Source: Diplodia intermedia
Taxonomy: Eukaryota; Ascomycota; Dothideomycetes; Botryosphaeriales; Botryosphaeriaceae
DNA: 64,000 bases
Direction of reading: 5' to 3'
Assembly (NCBI GenBank): GCA_021495925.1
Contig: JAKEKT010000002.1
Span: forward strand, 744,001-808,000
A program made the position numbers and the translations under genes. Under the pieces are notes generated by a model. That model was not told the DNA's origin. It did not search any database and saw only the letters and a program-made list of their open reading frames with translations. Positions 20,626 to 32,674 of this stretch are shown here, piece by piece (the first letter of the stretch is position 1; every line of letters begins with the position of its first letter).

Positions 20626-21527
20626 GCACATTGGTTACAAAACGCCACAGCCGCCTCTTCCGCCAAACTTGAACAACGGGCAATCACCTCCGGTACACGG
20701 AGTACTCCGGACCATTCCAATTGATACCCCTCAGTCTCCGGTAAGGACAAGCCTTTCAAGCACAGTATCACGCGTTTAAGGCAAGCCCCGCCATATGGAC
20801 AATGACAAACCTGAAGTCACAAATAGTTTCTTGGATACCCTTGCTCCGGCTTCTGTCACGTTCACAACTAGGCATTGATGACTTCGAAGTATGGGCAACA
20901 GCACAGCGTGCAGCAATGGGTGCGGAACTGATGCCCCGACTGCACAGTGGCTGACGCACTAATGCCCCCGGCGCATTGACTAGCTACACAAGGCGGAGCA
21001 ATTCAAGACGATAAAGTTTCAGCGGCAAAAAAGTTTCTATTGTCCTACAGCACGCGACGCATATCCAAAAAGATCAAGGTTTCACGGAATGTGCGGTGTC
21101 AAGAGACGGTTGTAGTAATCATCAATTACCCGAGGCAATGGCAAGTCCACTCGAACAGTTAGGAATCGTTCTGCATATCCTGTTACTCCGATTTCCCTTT
21201 GATTGAAGCACGCCCGGATCAACCATCCATTCGCCATGATTCGCGCCATTAACCGGGAAGGAAATCAAAACAACTTTTGAGCGCCGATCCACCAAAGGCT
21301 GTGCGCCTGCAAATGCCACTTCCGTTGGTGGGCTACAAGGAAACGGTACAGTATGGTGCCGGACTCCCGCGCGAATCCGTCGAAACTCCGTTCACTCCAA
21401 TGAAGGCCAATTTCGGACCAGAAGAACGCCATCCGTAGAACTCCGAGGTCAACTGCAGGAGAGCAATTGGTCAGTCTTGAACACGGCCAAGGCTTGCAAA
21501 TCATACTCACTGGAAGTCAATCGTCCA
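20626..21527. other. Intergenic, converging 3' flanks
   Basis: Space between the stop codons of RPC25 and the small zinc-ribbon gene, which converge. Only short overlapping frames; nothing recognised. Confidence 0.5.
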
Positions 21528-21833
21528 TTAGTTCACAGGGGTGCCGCACGCAGGGCAGCATTTGCCGGGGATGACCCAAACAGTTTCGCCCTTGGCAAGG
21601 CACGAAGGGCATTTCCTGCCAGGAACCTAGTCACGGCCAGTAAGCACAGCAGCACAAGACGGTAGAGGCGAGGGGTTGCTCACCGGGAGCATGACAAGAG
21701 GAACTTCGGGGCGGCGCTCTTCGGGCTCAACGTCGGGGTGTTCCTGGCCGGGCATCAGGGCGGGAAGCTGCTCGATGCCCAGACGCTCGAGGATCTCATG
21801 GCGGCGGATGTTGTTGAACTGGTTGAACGACAT
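21528..21833 (-). CDS. Small zinc-ribbon-like protein, 82 residues
   Basis: A short two-exon gene: 21833-21684 and 21626-21528 (minus), phase-0 intron with GTGAGC donor and CTAG acceptor. The protein begins MSFNQFNNIRRHEILERLGI and ends in a four-cysteine module: C56-P-S-C59, then GETVWVIPGK, then C74-P-A-C77 and GTPVN at the C-terminus. The CxxC-x14-CxxC layout should bind one zinc as a zinc ribbon/knuckle. Both CxxC pairs are in the second exon, so the splice is needed to see the domain. I recall similar short uncharacterised proteins in other filamentous ascomycetes, but the function is unknown. A TATA element lies about 100 bases upstream. Confidence 0.8.
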
Positions 21834-21932
21834 TGTGGGATGGCGATGACGAAGATTGGAAGTTGGAGTAGACGGCGGGAATGAGGGAGCTGGCTGTGAT
21901 GGCGGATACGATGGCGAGGAGGTCCGACAAGG

Positions 21933-21940
21933 TATTTATA
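21933..21940 (-). promoter_or_regulatory. Probable TATA box of the zinc-ribbon gene
   Basis: TATAAATA on the minus strand, about 100 bases before the ATG at 21833. Position fits a core promoter; not otherwise supported. Confidence 0.5.
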
Positions 21941-24900
21941 TGCTTCGTCGACCGCCAGTTCGCTTTCGTTGCTCGCGATTGCCCAGGAAGAGGTTACCAG
22001 AGCTCCGGCATGACGAGGCACAAGGCGCTAACTCTGTCGACTTTGTGAAAGCAGCTCACATTGAAAGTCGGTCTTGACGCTGGATCCCACAGGATAGCAT
22101 CAAACGATGCATGGAGCGGCCCGTAGGTGGTACAATCGTACCGTGTGGAGCCGGCAAGGTGGAAGCCAATGATCAGGCAGCGCGATCCGACGAGGGCCGC
22201 CGTGCCTGAGACTAACGAAGCTTGGGGCATTGGAGCAATTGGGATTCTCGGGACGATGTCAGGACTGTTGGGGACGCCTGACCCGCGTCTCCCTGGTCAT
22301 ATTTGTTGCCAGGCTCGCGTGGGCGGTAGCTTCTGGAAGACGCGGGCCCACAGAGGGCTCAGCCGTGGCAGGGATGCTCTTGAGGCTCCATTTCGCGGAG
22401 GCTTTGGAGGACAGACTGGCGGGTGGGGTTTGGGAGGAGCATCGGGGCCAGGGGAAGCTCATTTGCTGGGTTGGATTTAGCTCGTCACTTGTGATCCCAG
22501 AACCTTCCGGCTGGGACCTGGCGTCGATCGGCATCTGTGGAAGCAGCGTCGAAACCGTGCTCTGGCAGCTCGACCGGGACGGCGGCGACTCAGACGGGGG
22601 TTCGGCGCAGGAGGGTGGTACAGATCAGCGGGCGCTGACTCTGAGTCGGAGATTTACTGCTGCCGGCGGCCGCGGCGAGCAGCGGTGGGCAGGAGGACGT
22701 ACTGGTCACATTGGCACCCTGGAGCAGGGCTGGCGCTAGCCCGACCCGCGCGTGTTTTAGGTTCTGCGATGGTCACTGTATTCCCTCGGCCGTCTCGCGG
22801 ATGCAAATCCGGGCTGATATGAGCTATCGCATGCAGCAGCCAAGCGGCCCTACTGGTGCAGCAGTTACGCAACAAGCAACGGCGCTACGCCAGCCGCCCT
22901 GGCCCGCGCCCGGTTGATCAGGAACACGCTGCGAGGCGGCTGGCAGCGCGCTCAGAGCTGACGTCGCGCGCTGGGTCGTGGCTAAGCGAGCGGTAGGGCT
23001 GACTGCCTGGGCCGTTTCGGCTGCTGGGGCTCTGGCGTGGGCGGCATCTGGCGTGCGATGCGATGCCGCCGCCGCGCAACCCCAGCGAGATCCGGCGTGG
23101 TACAGCAAAATCCAGGCGCGCTGCCGTGACCCCTGCGCCGAAAGAGGGTCCTCGAGAAGTGGAAGTGGCGACGCAGCATTGCTAGGTGGGAGGTAGCCGC
23201 CGCCGCGCCGGACCCGGTTGCGGCTGCCGGGAGCGTTGAACACTAACACTGACCACCACTGTCAACCTGGCGATACCAACACTCGCCCTCTCCGCCGTGC
23301 CCCAGTCGCACCAGTCCAATTGCCAGCGCCGCCGACGCAGCCGCCCGCACCACCGGCGCCCGGCGACCGTCTGCGTGTCCGGCAGCTGCGCGGCGCCGGC
23401 TCGCACCTCACCGCCTCTTGCGCCTCTGCGGCCCGGTACGCCTTTTGCAACGGGCCTCTCCAGCCGCCCGTCAGCGGAGGAGAGGCATTGGCAGCTCCGG
23501 GCCTCCTCCAGCCTCCAGCCTCCAGGAAGCCGCAGCCCCGGCCGGGATCCGCTCCCGAATCCACTAGCGCTCCAGAGCCCGATGCCCCGCCACGCGGCAA
23601 AGCCACGATCTCGCCGCCAGCCTGCACGCGCATCTGCTGCCAGACGCCGTCCGCTGCCCGTCGGGCTGCTTGCTTTTGCCCCCGCTGCTCCATGGGCCGC
23701 CGCAGAAAAGCAACGCGCGTCGAATCCGCCATCGCGCTGCTGCCCTCGTCTCCAGTTTTCTTGCTGCCGCGCCCATGACCCGTACCCGCAATCGCGACGG
23801 CCAGGACAACGTCCACCGGCCCGCTTGTGCGCCGCGAGTCAAGCATCCGGGGTCTTGCGGATTCAGTGTGTCGGCTGCTCCGCAACGCTCCTTGCCATGT
23901 CAGCCGATTCCTACCATCCTCGTCCAATTTCCCGGCCCCGACGAGATGGTGCTCAGGGATTGTGACCCGGAATGCCGTGTCAAGTGTGGGACCGCGTCCG
24001 CAGCCGCCGGCTCTTGTTCAACCGTCCACCTAATGGACGTTTCGTAATACCTCCGATCAAGCTCATCGGCTTCGACTCGCGGGAGACGGCGCTTTGGGCC
24101 CAGGAACTGACTCTGGCCGTTCGGCTCAAGCCGACGAGCCAGTGGCTTGCATGCTGACCATTACTCACCAAGAACATGTGCGCTACGCTGCTCTCGACCG
24201 ACTCCCGGCCTGCCGTCAATTGTCTCCCATACTCAGAGCATTGGCTGATCATTTGTGGGTCGATGAGCGTAAGAAAGAGGGCAAGACAGAATACGTTGCT
24301 TGATCGCGCGGCTGGGTTGATGGTTTCAGACAGGATGATGCTCACAGACAAGCCTCCAGTCCAATTAAGACTTCTGAGCGAGTCCTCCCATTTCATGCCC
24401 ACGCTCCTTGGCCACTGCTTGCCGCATCTCCAGGGATTTGATATGCAGTATCCATGACCTGGCGCTTCACTGGCCCACAGAGTAGCCTCTACGGCCCTCG
24501 ACTGGGCCTGTTCCATTCACCTGGGCATGCTTCAGGCATTCTACATCGGGGCTGACAGGTACAACTGGGCTGGGGACCATGACCTTTCACGAAAACTCTA
24601 AATATCTCCGAGTGCAAGCATTTGCCGTTGTTCGGTACCACTGAAACTCAACGGTGGCGGACCGAGCGATGCGGCTACTAGACTGTAATCGGGACTCGAG
24701 GCAACAAGGGGTGTTTCCACTACTGCTGCAGCCATCCGCACTGCCGCTTCCTAGTCAGCCAGAATGTGACACTCGCCAGTGGTGAAGGCTGCTGCTGGTC
24801 TATGCTGCCGCTCGCTATCGCGCCGCTGCCTGCCCTTGTCGATCTTCACGGAAGTCATTCGCGCGACTAGAGCCGACCAGGTAGCTTCGCCGGCAATATA

Positions 24901-26398
24901 TGCACGCTGCCGCATCGCCTGTATTTCCTTGTGTATTCGCACTCGGAGGCCAATGGTGGAAGCCAGATCACGACCAGGCAACACATATCCCGTCATCCGG
25001 GAATCAAGCCACGTTTCACCGATGAGATTAATGGAGATTCAACATCTGGTAGGGGCCGTTGACATGATCTCACAAGGCAGTCACCGTTGGCATGGTGGAC
25101 TTGCAAGAAAAGGCGGTATGTACGTGGGCAATGTGGAAGGAGGAGGAAGGGGAAAAAAGGAAAACCACACTGCATGCGTTGCTTACGCAGGTCCGCCGCT
25201 GTCACGCTTTCCCGGAGTGGACGGGTGCACGTATATCTCGCTGGTGGACGAGGTGGGGCTCATCATTTACCTGATTCCGGCTGCGGGACTGTAAGGCAAG
25301 CCTCAGCATCGTTAATCTGCCTCAACGGCGCGTCTCTCTGCTAGCCTCATCGAAAAGGCCGTTTGGGTGACACACCTCTCAGCTAAATCCCCCACCAACA
25401 TAGGTGTTGCAGCAACCGCTCAGAAGAGCTCGCTTAGACCAATGAGCAGCGTCTCGCTTTTTGACGGTTTGCCGTAGACATATTTTCGAAAGGATGGTCG
25501 ATCTGCTTCGGTTCTGATTGTACCAGGAGGCAGGGCAAAGAAGCACTTTCTCATGCCTCTAACAAGCCTTGCCCAATGCAGGCTCGCCGTTTGCTGCCAG
25601 GTGATCTCGGCTTACTGATTACGTGTGCATCCGCCTTGAATATGTACGCCAATGCGAGTGCGTCCCCATTCGACTCACCGGGCCGTACCACACACCCGCA
25701 TCACGAGATGCTGCATGAAGCAGCGTGCGTCGTACATTTTTTGGCATGACGAAAGTAGTCGTTGCCGCTGCTGCATCAACCCCATTTGTTTTGCATCTTG
25801 TTTACTTTCTCTGATCAGATCCCCAGGCTGGGCTCTCGTTCTTACCGGTCTTTTCTTGTCCTCATGAACCTTGATCTGTTCAGAGGCAACGGAGGACGGA
25901 TACAAGGTCTACAATTAGCTTATCGTTGTCATCTTGAAACCGATATCGCCTCTCACAGCTTTGCGGCGGGCTAATCGGCTCCTCCCGGGGACACTTTGTG
26001 TTCGTGTTACACGGCATGCGTACATCAGCCACCTCAGCCCATCGGCTTCTTTCCTCCCCTCTTGGACAATCACCATTGCAAGCCTCAGATGCTATTCTGA
26101 CCTGATCAGTTCTATCCCTCACCGCCTCGTCCGTCTTCCTGTCTTGCATTCCCGTGCTTCGCACCCCGCAAAACCAACGCACCCGTTACACAGACATGCG
26201 TTGCGGCTCCGAAACGCTCGGGGGGTTTCATTGCTTTTTGCTTCGACGGGAGAAAGGGCCATTCCAGTGGATGGAACAACGAAACGAAGGAAAAAAAGAA
26301 CAACTGCTGGGAAGGGGGGAGTTACATACGGCGTGGCGCTAGTAGCCTCCTTAGGTCCGTCCGGGTACGTGCAGTAGTGGCCGGCGCCGCAGCACCTG

Positions 26399-26417
26399 GG
26401 GTGTGTGTGTGTGTGGG
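26399..26417. repeat. (GT)n microsatellite
   Basis: About eight GT units in a row within the gene-free region; a simple repeat of no evident function. Confidence 0.85.
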
Positions 26418-26592
26418 TCTTGCCGTGGAATCAATCTTTGTGCGTTTAATGCTCCGATCGGATGGCAAAACGGGAGATCGCGTGAGGCAAGAAGCTTTGA
26501 AATGACGACAGAAAGATACACCTACCTGCGATCCTTTCTTCGGCGAGGTTATCTCGACTGGCCTTAGCCAATCAAGTTGCTACGATCCGTTC

Positions 26593-26606
26593 GCTTTTTT
26601 TTTTTT
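26593..26606. repeat. Poly-T tract
   Basis: A run of about twelve T followed by a pyrimidine-rich stretch, in the gene-free region. Simple low-complexity sequence. Confidence 0.7.
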
Positions 26607-27266
26607 CTTCTCCCCCTCTTTCTTTCACACCGCTCTACCACGGGCAATTCGGAAACTGCGAAAATGTTCCAGCAACGACGTTACAGGAACCAAAAAGTGA
26701 CGGGTCTCATTACATCACGACAGCAAGATATGATGATCTCCTTGCACCCTATCATGAGCACCTCCACCTGATGTCTTCCCTTCGTGTTCATCGCTGAATG
26801 ACAAAAGTCTAACGCAAATCTTGGGTGATCAAGAGTCATATTTCCTTCTATTTCTGTCTCTTTCCTAAGAATCGAAGTGAGACACAATTTGAACCTACAA
26901 GCATAATGCTTCAAAATCCCGGGACCGAAAGTAAAAGACGGAAAAAACAAAAAGTTTGACTTGACCAGGAACTGCTATTCTGACAGCCGCGCGCCCTATG
27001 CATGAATCTGTATGACATGACGTCTCTGGTTCCATAGCTCGTACAATGTAAATGCAACTCACCGCCCATTCCCAATCCCATCTCCCTCGCCAATTCGCAT
27101 CCCCCTACCCCCGATATCGGGGGCAGCGGAGGAAACTGATTGAGTGATGAGACCAGCAACACATGTAGCAAGTCGACAACGCCAGCGCTCTTTTCCCCCG
27201 TCTCGCAACCATACTCGTTGTTCTTACAACAGTCGCCGACAGCAGACAGCCCTGGCACTCAGTCGC

Positions 27267-29946
27267 CTACGCCTGCAACTTCTTCACCTCCTCCACTACC
27301 GCATCCAAACTTTCCTCCTTCTTCGAGGGCGGAGGTGTCTCGTCGACGAAGTTCTTGGTCACACGCACCAGCAGCACTCCCTTGCTCTGCACGCCCCCGG
27401 CATCGAACAGGTGGATGAGGCGGAAGCCCGTCTGCAGTCGATCGAGCCGGAAGCAGGCCCAAGCGGCCAGGTCGTCGCGGCCGAATTCGTCGTCCATGAC
27501 TTTGAATCTGCAAGAAAAGTGTGTTAGCTGCTAAGGCCTGTTGTCGAACGATTCTTCATGTGACGTTCGTGGAAGAGACTGATCGGCAAGGAAAGGGTGT
27601 GACTATGGGTGCGGGGGTACAGGGGCGGACCGGTGGGGCTTGCGGATGCATCCATCCGCCACTGTTTCCTGAGCGGATGGCGAAGTGCAGCTGGAAGAGA
27701 CTGCCGTGCGGTGCACAGTATGTCATTTGTGCACGGTGACACGCAGAACTATGAGGCTGGTGTGCAACAAAAGCGAGGGTCTGGTAGGAAACATCAGGAT
27801 GTAAACGGACTCACCTGACAAAGCTCAACTCTGGCGTGACACCGGGCACACCTTCAAAGCGCAGGACCTCTCCAGCGAAGTCTGGATCCTGGCCCTTCAC
27901 GGTCTTCGAGCGTTGCTTGTATTCGCCTTCCTTGCTCTTACTACCACCGGGAATGGGTTCGCCAAGACGCTCCTCGGGCTTCTCAACATGCAGCTCGCAT
28001 TTCACATATGGATGGAAACTCTTGGCCTTACTCTCATCTGGAGGCAGCGGCACGTCCTGGCCGCAGAGGACCTCGATCGTCAAGTCAAGCGTGCCATACG
28101 TGAGTGCGTGCGGGTGCTTTACCGCCTGAGAAGTGCTGCGGTATCCCTCTGGTTTAAGGACCCATCCGGCGGTACCCGCAAACATGCCTTCATTCAGCAT
28201 CATTGCTTCGTCCCAACGCTGCCAGTTCAATGCAACAATTTGTACACCTTGCCTCCAGAATACGGGTGCGTCGAGGTTGGAAGATGAAACACGAGTGCCC
28301 TTGGGGTAAGCACGCATCATATGTTTCTTTACATAGTGTCAGCCACCCCACATACGTACACGAAGAGGCAAGTTCAAAGAATTGTGCGTACCTTGTTGTG
28401 TTGGAAGAGCTCGGCAGGGGAGTGCTGGTGGACTTCCATGAGACGACCTTCGGACAGCGAAAAAATGTGGGCAGGATATTGAGCCTCTGCACAGTAAGTT
28501 TATTAGGAGAGTCGAGAGGTGAGCGGGAGCAGCTCTTACCCGGCTGGTTCAAGTTCTGGAAGCGTATGGCCCAGGCGTATACGCCGAGCCGGCTAAGACT
28601 CTGACAGATCTTGCTCTTTGCAGGCTTGGGCTGCTCATTTGCTGCAGCAGAAATAGTGGCATCCTCCTCTGACTCAGAAGGAGTCGTGGGTTCAGACTCC
28701 TGCGGCGGTGTGGTCTCACCTGGCTTCGTGGGAGGCGCATACTTGACCTTGATCAGGATTTTGCGCAGGAGCTTCTCCAGGGGAGGCAGTTCGAGGCTAG
28801 CTGGACTCGCTTGATCCTCCGGTGGATGATCGACAAGGAATTCCTTCCATGTCTCATTCATGATCTCAACCATGATTTCCTGTTGCTCAGCACCGGTATG
28901 CACTTCGAAGCTAATGATGACAGGAAGCTCCCTACAGCCAGTCAGTACTAGTAGATTTGTTGAGAATCGCCTGCAACTTCTGGTACTCACGAGGTCACGA
29001 AGGCGTAATCCCGGATGGTCTCACAAACAGAGCGGAAGGAGATATCAGAAGTAGCAGTATAGCCTTGGCAGTCCAAGCATTAGCAAGTAGTCCTGCGGAA
29101 AGACAGTCAGGGATACCCATACCATGGTAGACCTTGGGCTCAGCACGGGTTGAGTTGGCTCTCCAGGGCTTCGGCCTCTCGCTCTGGCTTTGGCAAGCAC
29201 CATCCATGCTCGCCACAGAAGGGGTCTCCTTCTCTTTCTTGGGCTCGCTCTTCGCGGAGCTCTTCTTCCCGAGCTTAGCCTTCAAGCGGTCCTTCAAGCG
29301 GCGCGTCTTGCCCGCCTTGCCATCATTCTCGGGTTCAGAGTCGCTACTGCTACTGGAGTCCTCCGAGTCCGACGGGGCGTCGCCATCCCACACGTCAACC
29401 TCGACGCAACGGCAGCCCCGAAGCAGAACCTACTGGAACTTAGCATGGTCGAAGATTCACGGCGATTCATGCGCTTACATTCTTGTAAGCGTCCGTGCTT
29501 GACTCGCCGTAGAGCTGGTGGCCGGTCAGATAAGTGTTGTGGCTCGAAGAGATGAAGTAGTTGGAGATTGGCCAGCTGAGATCAAGGGGCTCGGGTGCGC
29601 CCAAGGCATTCACGTGGTGGGATTGGAAGTAGCTCTTGAGAGAATCGACGGTCAATTTTTCCTCCTGGATGGGAAGAGCGCCGGCAGGGTGGGATTGGCC
29701 ATTGATCAAGAAGTTGCAGAGGCCAATCTTGTTGGACACTTCGTACTCCTTCTCCAGCTGCTTGTATATCTTCTCGATGTGGCCTGAGAGGGTTGCGTTC
29801 AGCCTGTCGATCTTCTGGGCGTTTTTGATAGTGTAGCTGGCGGTACCGCCACCGGCCTGGGCGGGGGTATTGGTCACGGATTCAGGCTCCGGGCCGGCAT
29901 GACCCTCTGCAGCCTGAGGGACGGTTGTAGCGAGATCAGTAGCCAT
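27267..29946 (-). CDS. Phosphoinositide-specific phospholipase C
   Basis: Cleaves PtdIns(4,5)P2 into IP3 and diacylglycerol, a Ca2+-dependent signalling step at the plasma membrane. Seven exons (minus): 29946-29479, 29429-29123, 29063-28991, 28931-28540, 28486-28392, 28326-27815, 27507-27267, giving 539 residues. The X domain starts near residue 122 ([20 protein letters not shown]). Catalytic His136 and His258 (VYHGYT) are present, with Ca2+ ligands N137, E166 and D168 (CVEVDVWDG). An acidic/Ser-rich X-Y linker interrupts the barrel. The Y domain has [15 protein letters not shown] and [22 protein letters not shown]2 domain ends the protein ([14 protein letters not shown]...[16 protein letters not shown]). 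No PH domain is seen; the N-terminal 110 residues may be an EF-hand remnant. The sixth exon start uses acceptor TAAAG, which restores the conserved YPKGTR motif. Divergent from the cupin gene. Confidence 0.93.
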
Positions 29947-30616
29947 GTTGGGTGGTGTGGTTGTTCTGGTGAAGCAGCGGCGCGGAGGGGGCGTCCTGAG
30001 GCGATACTCGCTTGAGAAGCCCAGCTGAGGCAGCGCTCGCTTGATGAGTCCTGGCGCCTCTGGAACAGACCGCCAGAAGAGCGTCGCGGAGGCTCACGTG
30101 TCCCGAGCTAGGGAGAAAAGACGGGCTCTGGGGCGAGCGAGTCAGAGGAAAGGCTCGAAGAGGATAAGGCACGACCAGGCACAGGCGGACGTTTTTGACC
30201 CACGGGGTTTCATGTCGGAGGGCTGATGATCTCGGCCGCTCGAGCGCGCAAACGGGCCCGGCTCGCTCTTGCCGTCCAGGCCGCCGCGTCCAAATGAATG
30301 CACAGCCCCGACTGACGCTGCGGTCGATGTTGGCTGCCAGCAGGAGCAGCCACGAGCGCAAACAAGGCACGCATGCGAACCGCAGGGCCAAGCGCAGCTG
30401 CCAGGCGTTGCGGGCGGGCGCCGCGATTGGCTAGCGCCGCGCAGCTGAGGGAAGGAGCGTGCCGACGGCTCAACGGTAGGGACGGTCGACGTACGTCATC
30501 CAGGGTCTCCCAGAGACGGAACCCCTCATCGGGATGATGAAGAAGCAGCTTTCACTAATCCGACACATCCTCGAGTCCTTGCGCTCCACAGCTTTGCACA
30601 CACCCACACGACAACC
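29947..30616. promoter_or_regulatory. Divergent promoter of PLC and cupin genes
   Basis: 670 bases separate the two start codons on opposite strands. GC-rich; no clear TATA box. No small gene or RNA recognised inside. Confidence 0.45.
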
Positions 30617-30958
30617 ATGCCCGCGAAAAGCCAAAGAGAAGCTGAGAAGGAGGTCCGCGGCTGGGGCTTCCGCCACGTGTTCACCTGGTCTGATGGCCCG
30701 TAAGTGAAGCGACGGCTGTCTGCCAGCTGAAGGCCCGGTGGCTCACCCTAGGCCAGAAATGCCCACTATCCGCCGCACTCGCATAACGGCCTGACCACCC
30801 ATCTGATCGTCGACGGCGAGCTCACCATCACCTATCCCAAGGACCAGAGCCCCACAATGGAGACGTTTGGTCCTGGCGCCCGCCTTGATGTCGACGCAAA
30901 GCGTATCCACGAGGTCTGGGTTGGCGACACTGGCTGCACATACGTCATTGGCGAATGA
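30617..30958 (+). CDS. Small single-domain cupin protein
   Basis: A 94-residue protein in two exons, 30617-30699 and 30757-30958 (GTAAGT donor; acceptor GGCCAG chosen over CTAG six bases earlier because only it keeps the cupin frame). The cupin motif 1 is visible as H31-YPP-H35-S-H37 with H43 nearby, followed by HLIVDGELTITY. The second half has RIHEVWVG and the end TYVIGE. The histidines could hold one metal ion. Small cupins include epimerases, dioxygenases and binding proteins, so the activity cannot be told. No signal peptide. Conserved-looking N-terminus EVRGWGFRHVFTWSDGP. Confidence 0.82.
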
Positions 30959-32674
30959 AGTGTTGTAGGTCCGAATGCAGCTGCTTTCCCTGTATTGAAA
31001 GGCTACGGCGGGGATGAATCCTCCACGTGGACCCCCGTACGTGGCCGGCCATATTGCCTCTTGTTTCATCGTGATTGTGCTGTGACTGCGGTCGCGGTCC
31101 GTCGATGTTGCGTGGAGCATTCGACGATCACTTGCACATCCTCCGGGCGGCGGTGCAGGCGGTCGCAATTGCGTGCGCTCAACGACACGAGGTTTCAGTG
31201 AACAAAGCACGGCGGCCGACCAGTGAAGAACCGAGTGGATATCCCACAGGCGGTTGCGAGATCGTCATGGGGGGCCCTGTAATCCAACCACCGCACATTT
31301 ACCCTTTGAGCTGCTGAAACATCGACTTCGACATAGCTAAGCCAGATGTCCAGTCGTTTGAGCCCCTTTCAGCCACTGTGCTGCTGGCCACGCAACAAGC
31401 CGTAGCCCATACAACAGCGTCACCTGGGCAGACAGCATGGGAAATGTGAAACGCGTGCTCAGCTATGGCTGTGCGCTCCAAGTATGCAGCGCGCGTTCCA
31501 GAGACGCCCAAGCACGGCGCCCACCTGAGCCTCTGCTGACGCCTGCTGACACTCGGGCGCTCCAGCGCATGTCTCGCAGACTGTGGGAGCGGGACGCTGG
31601 CTCCGGAACGGCGCCCAAGGCGGGAAAAACCTAGCAGGTCGGCAATGCGCGGTGTGTTAAGTCATGACCGTCGCCAGAGCGGTTGCGAGGCACCCATGGC
31701 TCCGTTTCGAGCTCGCATGAGGCGTGAGATCATCCTCGCCGAAGTTTGAAGCGGGAGGCTCGCGAAGACTACTGAAAGGCCCCTGGCTCGACAGCAGGTT
31801 CGGCAGGCAAGCCTTGCATCGTTTCATCAGCAAGCTCCCGCGCCCTGCCGATCAGCCACCCTCGCGCTGCCTGTATCTTACCGTAACCGGCAATGTAATC
31901 GCCGTCGGACTGCCCATTCAGCCCATATAGCGAGGGTGTTGCTATACAGGAGCATCGCTATACTGTGTGCGCCACGGCTAGCCGCAAGCACCGTGCTACG
32001 GACCGAGGCGATGGCAAACAAGCTGCGAATCAATAGCTCCTAGAGACGTTTGCTGCGGGCGGCAGAAGGTCGCAATAATATTCGGTGCGGGCTGGATGCG
32101 TTTGCTCGGTCCGTCTGGGGGTCGGAACTTGCCTGCTGCGCTGTCGAGATCTCCGGGCGGGAGATGAATCGTGGGCGGAAATGATGCAGCGCCGCGACGT
32201 GCCCGTTGGAACGACGGCTTAACGTAGAGGCCGGCGCAGAAGCCGGGCGCGTCACGTCCACGCGGGATGGCAACCGCTGTTGCTAGGGACCGGGCGCTGC
32301 CCGATGACCTAGACACCCAGCCCCCTGCTGGCGGTCGCTTACGCAGGTAACAAAACGCCTTGCGAGGAACAGTTGCGCGGTCCCCTGGCTTTGAGGCGCA
32401 TTGCAGCTGCCTCGCGCCCAATCAGCGATGAGTGCGTTGCTGCGCATTACGCTCAGGAAGACCCGCCGTGCGGGCGGTATGTTTATTTCCTTACCCGAGC
32501 GTCCACCTCCCAATCTCCCTTTCGTCGTGCCTGGCATTCCTCCCAAAGCGTGCGCTCCACTTCCCAGCCTTGAAGCTCACGGACCGGCGGGCGACTCTAG
32601 ATGCGGCGCCGCCTCGCCCTCCCCCAACCCTCCCAGCAATCCAGCTCACGCCGTCCGATATTTCCCTCGGTGAC
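30959..32674. other. Intergenic, 1.7 kb, no gene seen
   Basis: 3' flank of the cupin gene and upstream region of the She3-like gene. A short TATAGCG...CGCTATA inverted pair lies near 31925-31962. No coding or RNA gene recognised. Confidence 0.45.

Larger units (their letters stand above)
21834..27266. other. Gene-free region of about 5.4 kb
   Basis: Apart from the zinc-ribbon promoter, no gene was supported here. The segment 22.2-24.0 kb is GC-rich with overlapping frames of up to about 220 codons on both strands. None of these shows a domain, a plausible intron set or a biased composition. The segment 24-27 kb is nearer average composition with only short frames. There is no trace of transposase, reverse transcriptase or repeat-induced point mutation (CpG remains common). 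Possibilities are a long non-coding RNA, an unrecognised lineage-specific gene, or plain spacer. Confidence 0.45.

Noticed and set aside
23218..23965. Overlapping frames of about 190-220 codons in the GC-rich spacer
   Set aside because: Three frames on two strands are open at once with low-complexity composition; no recognisable domain.
31925..31962. TATAGCG...CGCTATA inverted pair
   Set aside because: Seven-base arms in spacer, common by chance, with no downstream features of a mobile element.
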